Shown piece after piece: positions 7,953-17,503 of a stretch of DNA of 34,899 bases. The stretch's first letter is position 1. Each line of letters opens with the position of its first letter. The DNA is from Candidatus Omnitrophota bacterium (GTDB lineage Bacteria; Omnitrophota; Gorgyraeia; Gygaellales; Profunditerraquicolaceae). A model generated the notes under the pieces. The model had not been told where the DNA came from. It made no database searches and was given only the letters and a program-made list of their open reading frames with translations. The position numbers and the translations under genes were made by a program. The stretch lies in assembly GCA_011620275.1 (NCBI GenBank), contig WOZK01000026.1, positions 44,599 through 79,497 of the forward strand, given 5' to 3'.

Positions 7953-8867
7953 ATGAAAAAAAGTATTTTACTGGCACTGACGACGGCGTTCATTCTTCTT
8001 GGGATAGGGAGTTTTGTAAACGCTGCTGATGACACCACCAGCATCGTCAGCACGACCACGAAGATGGTGATAACGGTGGAGAATGTCTTTAATAACCGCG
8101 GCGTGCAGATCAGCGGCACAGAAACCACCACCACAACCACCTCATCCGTTAACAGCAAAAATGAGACTTCGACTACGGTAACGACGCAAACCGTAAATTT
8201 CGAATGGCGCGGTGGAAGTATAAAAGTCGCGACCATAGACGGCACATCAAAGACAACCGGCACGGATGATTCCTCGTCCGATACGACATTTACCATTACT
8301 TATCAATACGAAGACGGCACCGGTAAATTAAAAGGCGCCTCCGGCACCTCAACTACTACAGGCGACAGCGGTAAAGATGCTGACAATAAAGAAATCGGCA
8401 CTTATAAGACCTCGACGACCGATTCTTATACCATCCGCAACGGCCAGGCGCTGCGCACCAAATCCGTGACAACCGGAGAAAGTTACGGTTCGGACGGCAC
8501 CAAAAAAGGCGATATAACGCAAACGAGCACAACCGAGTATAAACTGATCGCCGGCACATGGCAGACCATAAAAGAAACCACCGCTTCCAAGAACACCGGA
8601 GTGGACGGCAGTTCAGAAAGCGTCACCAGGGTTAAAACCTATACCCGCGATGAAAACGGCATTATCACCAACGTTGCGCAAACAGCCACAGGAACAAGAG
8701 TTGCGATAGGCGGTACGAGCGGAACGGTAACTTTAGGCATGACAAATTATGAAGCTACTTTCGCCTTTGATGAAGAAGGCGGCTGGTATCAAGCGAAAGA
8801 GTATTACAAATGGGAACAAGGGGCTTCCGGAGAAGAGCCTTCAGATGATGACGCCGCTTCGGAATAA
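7953..8867 (+). CDS. Exported Thr/Ser-rich repeat protein sharing motifs with the upstream gene
   Basis: RBS aaaggag; signal peptide MKKSILLALTTAFILLGIGSFVNA; TITYQYEDGTGKLKGASGTSTTTG resembles TTYTYDPDTANLTGVSGSGTKTG upstream. Confidence 0.8.
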   Translation: MKKSILLALTTAFILLGIGSFVNAADDTTSIVSTTTKMVITVENVFNNRGVQISGTETTTTTTSSVNSKNETSTTVTTQTVNFEWRGGSIKVATIDGTSKTTGTDDSSSDTTFTITYQYEDGTGKLKGASGTSTTTGDSGKDADNKEIGTYKTSTTDSYTIRNGQALRTKSVTTGESYGSDGTKKGDITQTSTTEYKLIAGTWQTIKETTASKNTGVDGSSESVTRVKTYTRDENGIITNVAQTATGTRVAIGGTSGTVTLGMTNYEATFAFDEEGGWYQAKEYYKWEQGASGEEPSDDDAASE

Positions 8868-8905
8868 TTAATAAACGTCACGTAAGAAAACAACCAGGTC
8901 GCGCA

Positions 8906-9079
8906 ATGAAAAGGATGCCTACGGTGTTTGTGGCGGTCAAGAAAGAGTCCAGAAAAACAGCTCAACGCGGAATGAGAGAGAAAATCATCCGCAGCCAAGT
9001 AGAGAACATCTGGGCGGAGACCATGAAAAGACGCGTGAAGCTCTTCAAGGTCACCAGGAGCGCGATCATGGAGATGTAA
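8906..9079 (+). CDS. 57-aa basic small ORF
   Basis: MKRMPTVFVAVKKESRKTAQRGMREKIIRSQVENIWAETMKRRVKLFKVTRSAIMEM*; below the ORF-track cutoff; followed by a clean terminator. Confidence 0.5.
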   Translation: MKRMPTVFVAVKKESRKTAQRGMREKIIRSQVENIWAETMKRRVKLFKVTRSAIMEM

Positions 9080-9110
9080 CAAATACTTTTCACCCGTTGC
9101 GGTTCGATTA

Positions 9111-9146
9111 AAGGGAGGGAGCCAAAACCCCCTCCCTTTTTTCTTG
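9111..9146 (+). terminator. Rho-independent terminator
   Basis: AAGGGAGGG...CCCTCCCTT followed by TTTTC. Confidence 0.8.
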
Positions 9147-9228
9147 CAATACTCTCTGTTTATGTTAAACTAATTCAATAAGTTAAACTGAATTATCCTG
9201 TTTTTAAAAACCTATAGAAAGGAGCAAT

Positions 9229-10035
9229 ATGAAGACTACCATTTCTCTATTTTGTTTAATCTTTATTTCTTCTCTTTTTTGCTCTGTTCAGCCCGCGGCC
9301 GCTGAAAACAACATTAAACAGCCGGCCGCCGACGCGCCCGCCAAAGACGTCCAGATCCAGGTAACCGGAAAGGTCAGCGTAGAGAAAATCCAGAATAATA
9401 AAGACCGTATATGGTTTACCGACCTGCAGGGAAAAAGCTATAGGCTTTCCGGAGAGCTTTCCGGAAAACTTAAGGATAAGTTCACAGAGCTCGGAGAAAA
9501 CAATCTCTTCTCCCTGAAGATCACTCCCGACGGGAAATTCAGTCTTTCCTGCGAGAAGACCCAAACTTATGTTTTCAACGACAAGAATGAAAAGACCCTG
9601 CAGATAGACGCTAAATGCATACGCGCTTATTTCGCCAGGATCGACGCCATCCTTTCCGCCAAACGCAGCGATAAACCCGGGCCGGAGCCTATCCGGGACA
9701 CAGCCGAAGAAAGGAACCTTATAGTATCATCAACCCCGCAGAAATCCGGCATAACAAACCCTTTCACCATCGGTGAAATATACGGAAAAATAAGCGAAAT
9801 AAACCTCAATTCTCCTTTTAAAACGTTGACCGTAACCAACAGAAACTCCTCCGACGCGCTCAAGAAGATCTCCGCGATCATAACCCAGAACACGCGCATC
9901 GTCAAGAAGATAGGCACGGCAGAACCGATCATTCTCCTGCCCAACGCGTTGTCGGTTGGACAGGAAGTGACCTTGGTTTACGCCCGTGACGAGCTCAAGA
10001 ACGAAGCTTTATATATTACCATCACCAAGGAATAA
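9229..10035 (+). CDS. Exported hypothetical protein
   Basis: RBS aaaggag; signal peptide MKTTISLFCLIFISSLFCSVQPAAA; no family recognised. Confidence 0.75.
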   Translation: MKTTISLFCLIFISSLFCSVQPAAAENNIKQPAADAPAKDVQIQVTGKVSVEKIQNNKDRIWFTDLQGKSYRLSGELSGKLKDKFTELGENNLFSLKITPDGKFSLSCEKTQTYVFNDKNEKTLQIDAKCIRAYFARIDAILSAKRSDKPGPEPIRDTAEERNLIVSSTPQKSGITNPFTIGEIYGKISEINLNSPFKTLTVTNRNSSDALKKISAIITQNTRIVKKIGTAEPIILLPNALSVGQEVTLVYARDELKNEALYITITKE

Positions 10036-10054
10036 CGTCGAAATAACGCTCCAT

Positions 10055-10086
10055 ATCCGCCCGGCTCACCGGGCGGATGTCTTTTT
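10055..10086 (+). terminator. Rho-independent terminator
   Basis: ATCCGCCCGG-ctca-CCGGGCGGAT followed by gtcTTTTTC; perfect 10-bp stem. Confidence 0.85.
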
Positions 10087-10104
10087 CATACAACCTCTTA
10101 ATTT

Positions 10105-13100
10105 ATGTCGATTTCCAGGCTCGCGATACACCGCCCGGTGACAACCTTGATGGCTTTCCTCGCGCTGATACTGCTTGGATTGATATCCTGGTCCAGGCTG
10201 CCGCAGGAGCTTTTTCCCTCAATAGCCTATCCTCAAATAACCGTGGTCACTTCCTACCCTAACGCGGCCCCGGAAGAAATAGAGAATCTCATAACTAAAA
10301 TCATAGAAGAAAGCGTGGGGACGGTAAACAACGTCAAACGCATCAGTTCGATCTCGCGCGAAGGGCTGTCCCTGGTAATGGTCGAGTTCAACTGGGGCAC
10401 CAATATGGACTTTGCCGCCTTGAACGTGCGCGAGAAGATAGACCTCATCAAAGAGCGCATCCCGAGAGAATCGCAGGAACCGGTGGTAATGAAATACAAC
10501 CCCTTCGACCTGCCGATAATGAACCTGGCGGTGACCGGCCCGTATTCTTCGCTTGAACTGCGCGAAATGAGCCGCAAATACATCAAGGACGGCATCGAGA
10601 AGGTCGAGGGCGTGGCCTCGGCCGTCATCACCGGCGGCGACGAGCGCGAGATCCTGGTGGAAATAGACCAGCCGAGATTAAGGGTCTCCCAGATATCCAT
10701 AGTCTCGGTAGTGGACAGCATAAAATCAGCCAACATAAATTACCCCGCCGGCACCCTTAAAGAGAATTTCTACGAATATCTTATCCGCACAATGGGAGAA
10801 TACCAGAAGGTCTCGGAGATAGCCGAGACCCCCACCGCCCTTGAGGTCCCGGAAGAGGCTGCCGAAACCCTGCAGCAGAAGGAGAAACTCGAAAAAAAGG
10901 CGCGCAGGCTGGTCTTTCTCAAGGATATCGCAAAAGTAAAAGACAGCGTCAAGGAAACATCGAGTATTTCCCGTTATAACGGCAAGGAAAGTATCTCCAT
11001 CGTCGTCCGCAAACAATCCGGCAGCAATGCCCTGAAAGTCGCCCAGGGCATACGCAAGGAGATAACGAAATTACAACAGGAAAAACTGCCCAAAGGCGTG
11101 AATATCCAGGTGACCTACGACCAGTCGCAGTTCATAAACGAAGCCGTCTCCAACGTTACCGGTTCTGCTCTGCAGGGGGCATTGCTGGCTTTCTTGGTGC
11201 TGCTTTTCTTCCTGCGGGAGATAAAGTCTTCTTTGGTCATCACCTTCTCCATCCCCATTTCCATCATGACCACCCTGTTTCTTATGTATTGTTTTAAGAT
11301 AAATATGAATATGATGTCCTTAGGAGGCTTGGCGCTCGGCATAGGCATGCTGGTGGATAACTCCATCGTGGTCATCGAAAACATCTTCCGGCACCGGCAG
11401 ATGAACAAAACCTTCAAAGAGGCCTGCGTGGACGCCTCGGAAGAGATGCTCGCGCCTATAATCGGTTCCACGTTGACGACCGTTGCGGTCTTCCTCCCTT
11501 TCGCCTTCGTCTCCGGTATCGCCGGCCAGATTTTCAAACAATTGTCCCTGACCATCACCTTCGCCTTGACGGCTTCCATCCTGGTAGCCATAACTCTGGT
11601 CCCGGTTCTCATCTCCCTTTCCATCTGGAGAAGGGACGGCCGGGCCGCGGCAGAACCCCGGCAGAGAAATATCCCGGTTTTCGACAAGCTGGAAGAAGCG
11701 ATCGTCTGGGGAATAGACCGCAAGGAAAAAGTGGTGGTGCTGGCCGGCGTCCTGTTCGTCGTAAGCCTCGGAATACTCGCTATCCAGGAAAAACAATTTA
11801 TGCCGAAAGTGGACCAGAGACAATTCATCATCAAGATCGACATGCCTCCGGGGACCACCCTTAAGGCCACCAACGCTATAGTGCACAGGTTTGAGTCCGC
11901 CCTACTCGGATTCAAGGAGACACAAGACGTCACGGTAAACATCGGCTCAAGCGAGGACAAAAATTCCCTGGAAGAGACGGCGGTACAAACCCTCGGCAGC
12001 CATCAGGCGCAGATACTCGTCAACCTCAAGAAGAAAGCCAGAGGGCTGCCCTTTCTGCCTTCCGGCATACGCTCCACCGACGAAGTAATCCAGCAGTTGA
12101 AAAATACCGCCGAAAAAGGCGACCTTGAAGGCGCCTCGGTGGAATACGTTGCGCAGGAGACGTCTCTCGGTTCGGCGGTAGAACAGGGAGCGCCTATCGC
12201 GATAGAAATAAAAGGCCCGCAGATATACCGGCTTACCGATATCGCCGCCGGACTGCAGTCCGACCTGCGCAAGATAAAAGGTATCTACGGCATAAAGAAC
12301 AGCATGCCTGCCGCGAGCCCGGAAACAAAACTGCATATTCTGAAAGACAAGGCGTCTTTATACGGCCTTTCCGTGCGCGACATAGCGGTTACCGCGCAGG
12401 TGGCGCTGAAGGGCTATGTCGCCACGAAATTCAAGGATAAAACCAATCAGGAGGATATCGACATCCGTATCCGCCTGCGTCACGAGGACCGGAGCGAATT
12501 AAGCAACCTGCGCCGCATCCTCATCCATTCCCCGCTGGGATTCGACATCTCCATGTCCGACGTGGCTTATCTGACCAAAGGAACCGGGCCCACGGAAATT
12601 AAACGCATCGACCAGCAGAGAAGCATCGTCATCAGCGCAAATGTTTATAAACGGGGGATCGGGGAGGTCAACCGCGCAATAGACAAGATCATAGCGGCAA
12701 GAACGGTTTCCCTTCCCAAGGAATACGCTATCGAGCTGGCCGGCGAACAGCAAAAAATGCAGGAGTCGTTCCAAAGCCTGGCCTTCGCCCTTATACTGGC
12801 GATCACCCTCGTGTATATGATCATGGCCGCCGAATTCGAATCCCTCTGGCAGCCGCTGTTGATAATGTTCACCGTCCCTCTTTCCCTTATAGGCGTGGCT
12901 TTCTTCCTTTTCATAACCAATACCCCTTTAAGCGTGGTCGCCTACCTGGGCATCATCATGCTGGGCGGCATTGCCGTCAATAACGGTATAGTGCTTATAG
13001 CATTCATCAACGATCAGTATAAACAGGGGTATTCCCCTTACAACTGCGTCATAGAGGCCAGTAAAACCAGGCTGCGCCCGATCCTGATGACTTCTTTAAC

Positions 13101-14106
13101 TACTATTCTCGGCCTTCTGCCTCTGGCGCTCGGCATCGGAGAAGGCGCGGAATTACAGGCCCCTATGGCCCTGACCGTAATGGGAGGACTGCTTTCCGCC
13201 ACTTTTCTTACCCTGGTGGTTATCCCTTCGATATTCTTGATAGTCGTGGAAAGGATATCCGGCGTGCAGGCCAGGCGGCCGGAGCAGGCTCCGGTAAAAG
13301 ACGAACCGCTTATCAACCCGGAACTGGAGACGCTATTGAAAGCCAGAGAAGGACATAAAGAACAAACTGCTTTACCGCAGGCCGCTTGCCCGCCGGAAGA
13401 ACAGCCGTCATCCGAGCAGACACAGCGCCCCGTGATCAACGACTTGAAAAAACGGATACCTTTCGAGGAGGTGCCGGTACCGGCAGCGCACCGCCTGCCT
13501 CCGATTACCCCGTCCACAGCTTATCAGCCCGACAAGCCTTCTTCCGAAGCCGCGCCGGCGCAGAATCAACCCGGCGAACAGGGGATTTTGCCGGCGGCCC
13601 CCTCTTTCTCAAAAGAAGATACCGGGATAAATCCCATACTTCCGGGAAAAGAATCGGGGAAACCTCCGCAGGAAAACAAGGGAATCCCGTCCAAAACACC
13701 TCCGGACAATACGCCTGTCATACAAACGGAGAAAAAATCTCCTCCGGCGCAGATAAAAGAAGAGAAGAAAGAACCGGCTAAAGCTTTCCCGGTATCCAAA
13801 CCTGAACTGCCGCCGGAAGAAAAAACGCCTTCTCTTCCCCGTCCTGCGTCCGTAAAACAAGAGGCTCCCCGGAAGGCCAAGGTAGAGATGCCGCCGCCCC
13901 CGGCTATGGAATATAATATAAACCCGCGCCAGAAAGACCTTCTGGAAAGATTGAAGAGCATAAAGAAGATAACGCGGAAAGAATACGCTGAGATGTTCAA
14001 CGTTTCCATTCCTACCGCGGCGCGTGATTTGAAGGAATTGATGGATAAACAATTGCTGAAGGCCGAAGGGCCGCTCGGGCCGGGACGCTGGTACGAACCG
14101 GTATAA
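10105..14106 (+). CDS. RND efflux permease with a C-terminal Pro-rich linker and winged-helix DNA-binding domain
   Basis: Typical AcrB/MexB-type RND features (MSISRLAIHRPVTTLMAFLALILLGLISWSRLPQELFPSIAYPQITV; GGLALGIGMLVDNSIVVIENI; RPILMTSLTTILGLLPLALG). After the last TM (~aa 1055) comes a ~210-aa Pro/Glu/Lys-rich stretch, then NPRQKDLLERLKSIKKITRKEYAEMFNVSIPTAARDLKELMDKQLLKAEGPLGPGRWYEPV. Confidence 0.9.
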   Translation: MSISRLAIHRPVTTLMAFLALILLGLISWSRLPQELFPSIAYPQITVVTSYPNAAPEEIENLITKIIEESVGTVNNVKRISSISREGLSLVMVEFNWGTNMDFAALNVREKIDLIKERIPRESQEPVVMKYNPFDLPIMNLAVTGPYSSLELREMSRKYIKDGIEKVEGVASAVITGGDEREILVEIDQPRLRVSQISIVSVVDSIKSANINYPAGTLKENFYEYLIRTMGEYQKVSEIAETPTALEVPEEAAETLQQKEKLEKKARRLVFLKDIAKVKDSVKETSSISRYNGKESISIVVRKQSGSNALKVAQGIRKEITKLQQEKLPKGVNIQVTYDQSQFINEAVSNVTGSALQGALLAFLVLLFFLREIKSSLVITFSIPISIMTTLFLMYCFKINMNMMSLGGLALGIGMLVDNSIVVIENIFRHRQMNKTFKEACVDASEEMLAPIIGSTLTTVAVFLPFAFVSGIAGQIFKQLSLTITFALTASILVAITLVPVLISLSIWRRDGRAAAEPRQRNIPVFDKLEEAIVWGIDRKEKVVVLAGVLFVVSLGILAIQEKQFMPKVDQRQFIIKIDMPPGTTLKATNAIVHRFESALLGFKETQDVTVNIGSSEDKNSLEETAVQTLGSHQAQILVNLKKKARGLPFLPSGIRSTDEVIQQLKNTAEKGDLEGASVEYVAQETSLGSAVEQGAPIAIEIKGPQIYRLTDIAAGLQSDLRKIKGIYGIKNSMPAASPETKLHILKDKASLYGLSVRDIAVTAQVALKGYVATKFKDKTNQEDIDIRIRLRHEDRSELSNLRRILIHSPLGFDISMSDVAYLTKGTGPTEIKRIDQQRSIVISANVYKRGIGEVNRAIDKIIAARTVSLPKEYAIELAGEQQKMQESFQSLAFALILAITLVYMIMAAEFESLWQPLLIMFTVPLSLIGVAFFLFITNTPLSVVAYLGIIMLGGIAVNNGIVLIAFINDQYKQGYSPYNCVIEASKTRLRPILMTSLTTILGLLPLALGIGEGAELQAPMALTVMGGLLSATFLTLVVIPSIFLIVVERISGVQARRPEQAPVKDEPLINPELETLLKAREGHKEQTALPQAACPPEEQPSSEQTQRPVINDLKKRIPFEEVPVPAAHRLPPITPSTAYQPDKPSSEAAPAQNQPGEQGILPAAPSFSKEDTGINPILPGKESGKPPQENKGIPSKTPPDNTPVIQTEKKSPPAQIKEEKKEPAKAFPVSKPELPPEEKTPSLPRPASVKQEAPRKAKVEMPPPPAMEYNINPRQKDLLERLKSIKKITRKEYAEMFNVSIPTAARDLKELMDKQLLKAEGPLGPGRWYEPV

Positions 14107-14242
14107 CAACCGGTAAATTGCGTTACGGAGATAACGCTACGCCCCCGGCAGAATTACGTCTTCCCTCCGTCCGGCATCGATACGACGGGAACGCTTGGGC
14201 TCCCGCAACAAAACATTATCGCTGAACAAGAACGGGCTTAGT

Positions 14243-17200
14243 ATGAGTTTACCGGGGTTCTCGGTCAACAGGCCGACCTTCATATCGATGCTTTTCGCCG
14301 GCATCATCATAATCGGGGTGATCGCCCTGAAGATGCTGCCGGTGGAGATGATGCCGAACATAAGTTACGGCGATATCACCATAAATATAGACGTGCGCGG
14401 CGGCATCCCCGCTTCCGAGATAGAGAACCGCATCTCCAAACCGGTGGAAGAAGCGGTCAGCTCCGTTTCCCATCTAAGAAACATCCTCTCCATATCCAAA
14501 GAAGGCAACGCCACCATTATCCTGGAATTCGAGCCCGGCACGGAAATGAATTTCGCCGCCCTGGAAGTGCGCGAGAAATTCAACCGTATCCGCAACAAAC
14601 TCCCCAGAGAGATAGAAAAACCCGTCATCGCCAAATATGAATATATGGACGTGCCGATAATGATATTGGCCGTTACCAGCGACCGCCGTTCCCCGGAACA
14701 ACTGCGCAAAATAGTCGATGAGCGGATAAAAGACCGCATTCAAAGGATAGAAGGTATAGCCAGGGCTGAAGTGGTCGGCGGCCGCGAAGGCAAGATCATA
14801 ATCGAGATAGACCAGTACCGCCTGCAGGCATACCAGCTTTCCATAAATAGAGTGGTGGACATCATAAACCTTAACAATTCAAACCTCCTGGCCGGAGAAA
14901 TTAAAAGGGCCAAGGACAAATATCTGGTAAGGACCATCGGAGAGCTGGAAAGCCTGGAGGACATCGCCAACCTGGCGGTGGCGACAACCAAAGAGGGCTC
15001 GGTGGTCCGCCTGAAAGATATAGCAAGCATCAAGGATTCTTTTCTCGAACCCACCGCCTTTGCCAGGCTGAACGCCCAACCGGTAATCTCCATTTATATC
15101 CAGAAAGAGTCGCTGGCAAACACGGTGCAGATCTCCAAGGACGTGAACAAGGAAATAGAAAACCTGAAACGCAGCCTGGAGAGCGATATAAAGCTTTCCT
15201 TGATCTCTAACCAGGCGGACATAATCCAGCAAGCCGTCAATCAGGTAAATTCCTCCCTGATCACCGGAGCCCTGCTGGCGAGCTTGATACTTTTCATCTT
15301 TCTCTGGGACATCCGGCTTGTATTCATTATTAGCTCAAGCATTCCTCTCTCCGTGATACTCACCTTCTGCCTGATGTATTTCTCCAAACTGACACTCAAC
15401 GTAATGACCTTGAGCGGCCTGGCGCTCGGAGTAGGCATGCTGGTGGACAACGCCATCGTGGTTCTCGACAACACCTTCAAGAAACGCGACGATTTTCTGG
15501 CGCAACCGGGCAGGTTCCCGGAAGACATGCCGATGAAGGAGATACAGAAGAGGCTGGCGGTGGAGGCCAGCGAAGAGATGTTCCTGGCGATAGTGGCCTC
15601 CACTTTTACCACCATCGTGGTCTTCCTTCCCCTGTTTTTCATCAATCCGGAGATCAAGCTCCTTTACAGCGGCATCGCCCTGACCATTACCTATTCCCTG
15701 CTGGCATCCCTATTCACGGCAATAACCCTAATCCCCCTGCTGGCGTCGCGGTTGAAGTTGAAAGACCCGCGCCTGCCGCCGCCGGTGCCGGAAGAATCCT
15801 TGTCGAAAGATACCGTGACGGCGGGAACGGAAAAAGAAAAAATGAAAGAACCCGCAGGAGGGTTCCTGGAAAAACTATACAAGATATTCATCGCCCTGGT
15901 GCTGTTTCTGCGATATCTGGTGGTCTTCCTGGTGGTAGTGGCACTGCTGCGCGTAGTGCAGGAGGCTTCCAAGCTGGAGCAGGAATTCATCGGCATCGCC
16001 GAACAGAATAAATTCACCATTTTCGTGGAGATGCCCACAGGGACGAAGATCGAAATAACCGACAAGATAATCGCCGGCATAGAATCGTTCGTGGCAAGGA
16101 TGCCGGAAGTCAAGAACGCTACCTCCAAGGTGGAGCCCTGGTCCGGAAAGATCTTCGTGGAACTTAAACCGCTGGCGGAACGCAAGAAATCAACAGGCGA
16201 ATTCATGAACACGCTGCGCCCCTACACGGACAAGTTCTACCAGAGCCACCGGGCGTTCGTCTATTACGAGGAACCGCAGGAGGTCGGCACCAAAGAAATC
16301 CTGCTGGAACTCTACGGTCACGACTACGAGGTGCTGAAAAGCCTTGCCATCCAGGTGGCCCAGCGCCTGCAGACCATACCGAAATTCACCGATACAAAGA
16401 TCCGCATGCGCGAGGGCCGCCCGGAGATACAACTCATTCTCGACAAGCGCGAAGCCGCGATGTTCGGGCTTACCGCAGAGGAGGTGTCTCTGGCGCTGCA
16501 CACCCATATGCGGGGGCTGGTGGCCACGCGCTTTCGCGGCAACCGGGAATCGTTGATAAAAACCCGGGACCCTAACTTCAACCCGCAATGGCATTTCAAC
16601 GGCAGCCCAGCCTTGAACAACGGGACTTCCCGGGACGGCGCTGAAAAGGCGGAGGAAACGGAGACGATCGTCCGCATCGGAGAGGAATTCCGCCACACGC
16701 GAGACGACCTGCGCAGGATAACCCTGGTGACCCCTTATGGAGATATGGTTTTTCTGAACCAGTTGACCGCGTTCAAGGATGAATACGGCCCAAGCGAGGT
16801 ATGGAGAAAAAACAAGTCGCGCATGGTCCAGGTAAGCGCCAACACAGGCGGCGTCGCGCTGGGAACGGCGGCCATTAAAGTGAAAGAGGCGATCAAGGAT
16901 CTCAAATTCCCGAAAGATTATTTTTGGCAATTCGGCGGTAATTATGATAAAATGATACAAAATCAGAAGGAGCTTTACTGGGCGTTGATAATCAGCCTGG
17001 TGCTGGTCTATATGATACTCGCGGGGCTCTTTGAATCGCTTACGGAACCTTTCATTATTCTATGCACGGTGCCGATGGCGGCGATAGGCGCAGTCACGGC
17101 GCTGAGGCTGACCGATAAACCAGTGGGGACCGGGGTACTTATCGGGGCAATAATGCTCGGCGGGATAGTCGTCAACAACGCGATCATACTTGTAGACCGC

Positions 17201-17488
17201 ATAAATTTCCTGAGGAATAACTTTAAGGACAAGTATTCCCAGCGGGGCGGCGCCAAGAAAGCGGTGATAGACGCATCCTTCGACAGGCTCAGGCCGATCA
17301 TGATGACATCTTTAACTACTATACTGGGGCTCATCCCGATGGCCCTGGATAAAAGCGAATCGGCCAACTTGTGGTCGCCTCTTGCGATAACCGTTATCGG
17401 AGGGCTTTCGGTCGCGACTTTTCTCACTCTTTTCGTAATACCTTGTGTTTATCTTGTTTTCCGGGATTTCTGGCTGGTTAAACGATAG
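14243..17488 (+). CDS. Second RND efflux permease
   Basis: MSLPGFSVNRPTFISMLFAGIIIIGVIALKMLPVEMMPNISYGDITI; GLALGVGMLVDNAIVVLDN; RPIMMTSLTTILGLIPMAL. Track ORF begins 14195 with TTG. Confidence 0.9.
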   Translation: MSLPGFSVNRPTFISMLFAGIIIIGVIALKMLPVEMMPNISYGDITINIDVRGGIPASEIENRISKPVEEAVSSVSHLRNILSISKEGNATIILEFEPGTEMNFAALEVREKFNRIRNKLPREIEKPVIAKYEYMDVPIMILAVTSDRRSPEQLRKIVDERIKDRIQRIEGIARAEVVGGREGKIIIEIDQYRLQAYQLSINRVVDIINLNNSNLLAGEIKRAKDKYLVRTIGELESLEDIANLAVATTKEGSVVRLKDIASIKDSFLEPTAFARLNAQPVISIYIQKESLANTVQISKDVNKEIENLKRSLESDIKLSLISNQADIIQQAVNQVNSSLITGALLASLILFIFLWDIRLVFIISSSIPLSVILTFCLMYFSKLTLNVMTLSGLALGVGMLVDNAIVVLDNTFKKRDDFLAQPGRFPEDMPMKEIQKRLAVEASEEMFLAIVASTFTTIVVFLPLFFINPEIKLLYSGIALTITYSLLASLFTAITLIPLLASRLKLKDPRLPPPVPEESLSKDTVTAGTEKEKMKEPAGGFLEKLYKIFIALVLFLRYLVVFLVVVALLRVVQEASKLEQEFIGIAEQNKFTIFVEMPTGTKIEITDKIIAGIESFVARMPEVKNATSKVEPWSGKIFVELKPLAERKKSTGEFMNTLRPYTDKFYQSHRAFVYYEEPQEVGTKEILLELYGHDYEVLKSLAIQVAQRLQTIPKFTDTKIRMREGRPEIQLILDKREAAMFGLTAEEVSLALHTHMRGLVATRFRGNRESLIKTRDPNFNPQWHFNGSPALNNGTSRDGAEKAEETETIVRIGEEFRHTRDDLRRITLVTPYGDMVFLNQLTAFKDEYGPSEVWRKNKSRMVQVSANTGGVALGTAAIKVKEAIKDLKFPKDYFWQFGGNYDKMIQNQKELYWALIISLVLVYMILAGLFESLTEPFIILCTVPMAAIGAVTALRLTDKPVGTGVLIGAIMLGGIVVNNAIILVDRINFLRNNFKDKYSQRGGAKKAVIDASFDRLRPIMMTSLTTILGLIPMALDKSESANLWSPLAITVIGGLSVATFLTLFVIPCVYLVFRDFWLVKR

Positions 17489-17503
17489 GAGGGGCAAATA
17501 AAT

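Noticed and set aside
14582-14595. AACCGTATCc inside RND2 as another motif copy
   Set aside because: Single mismatched copy within a conserved protein segment (FNRIRNKLPRE); coincidental and outside the cluster.
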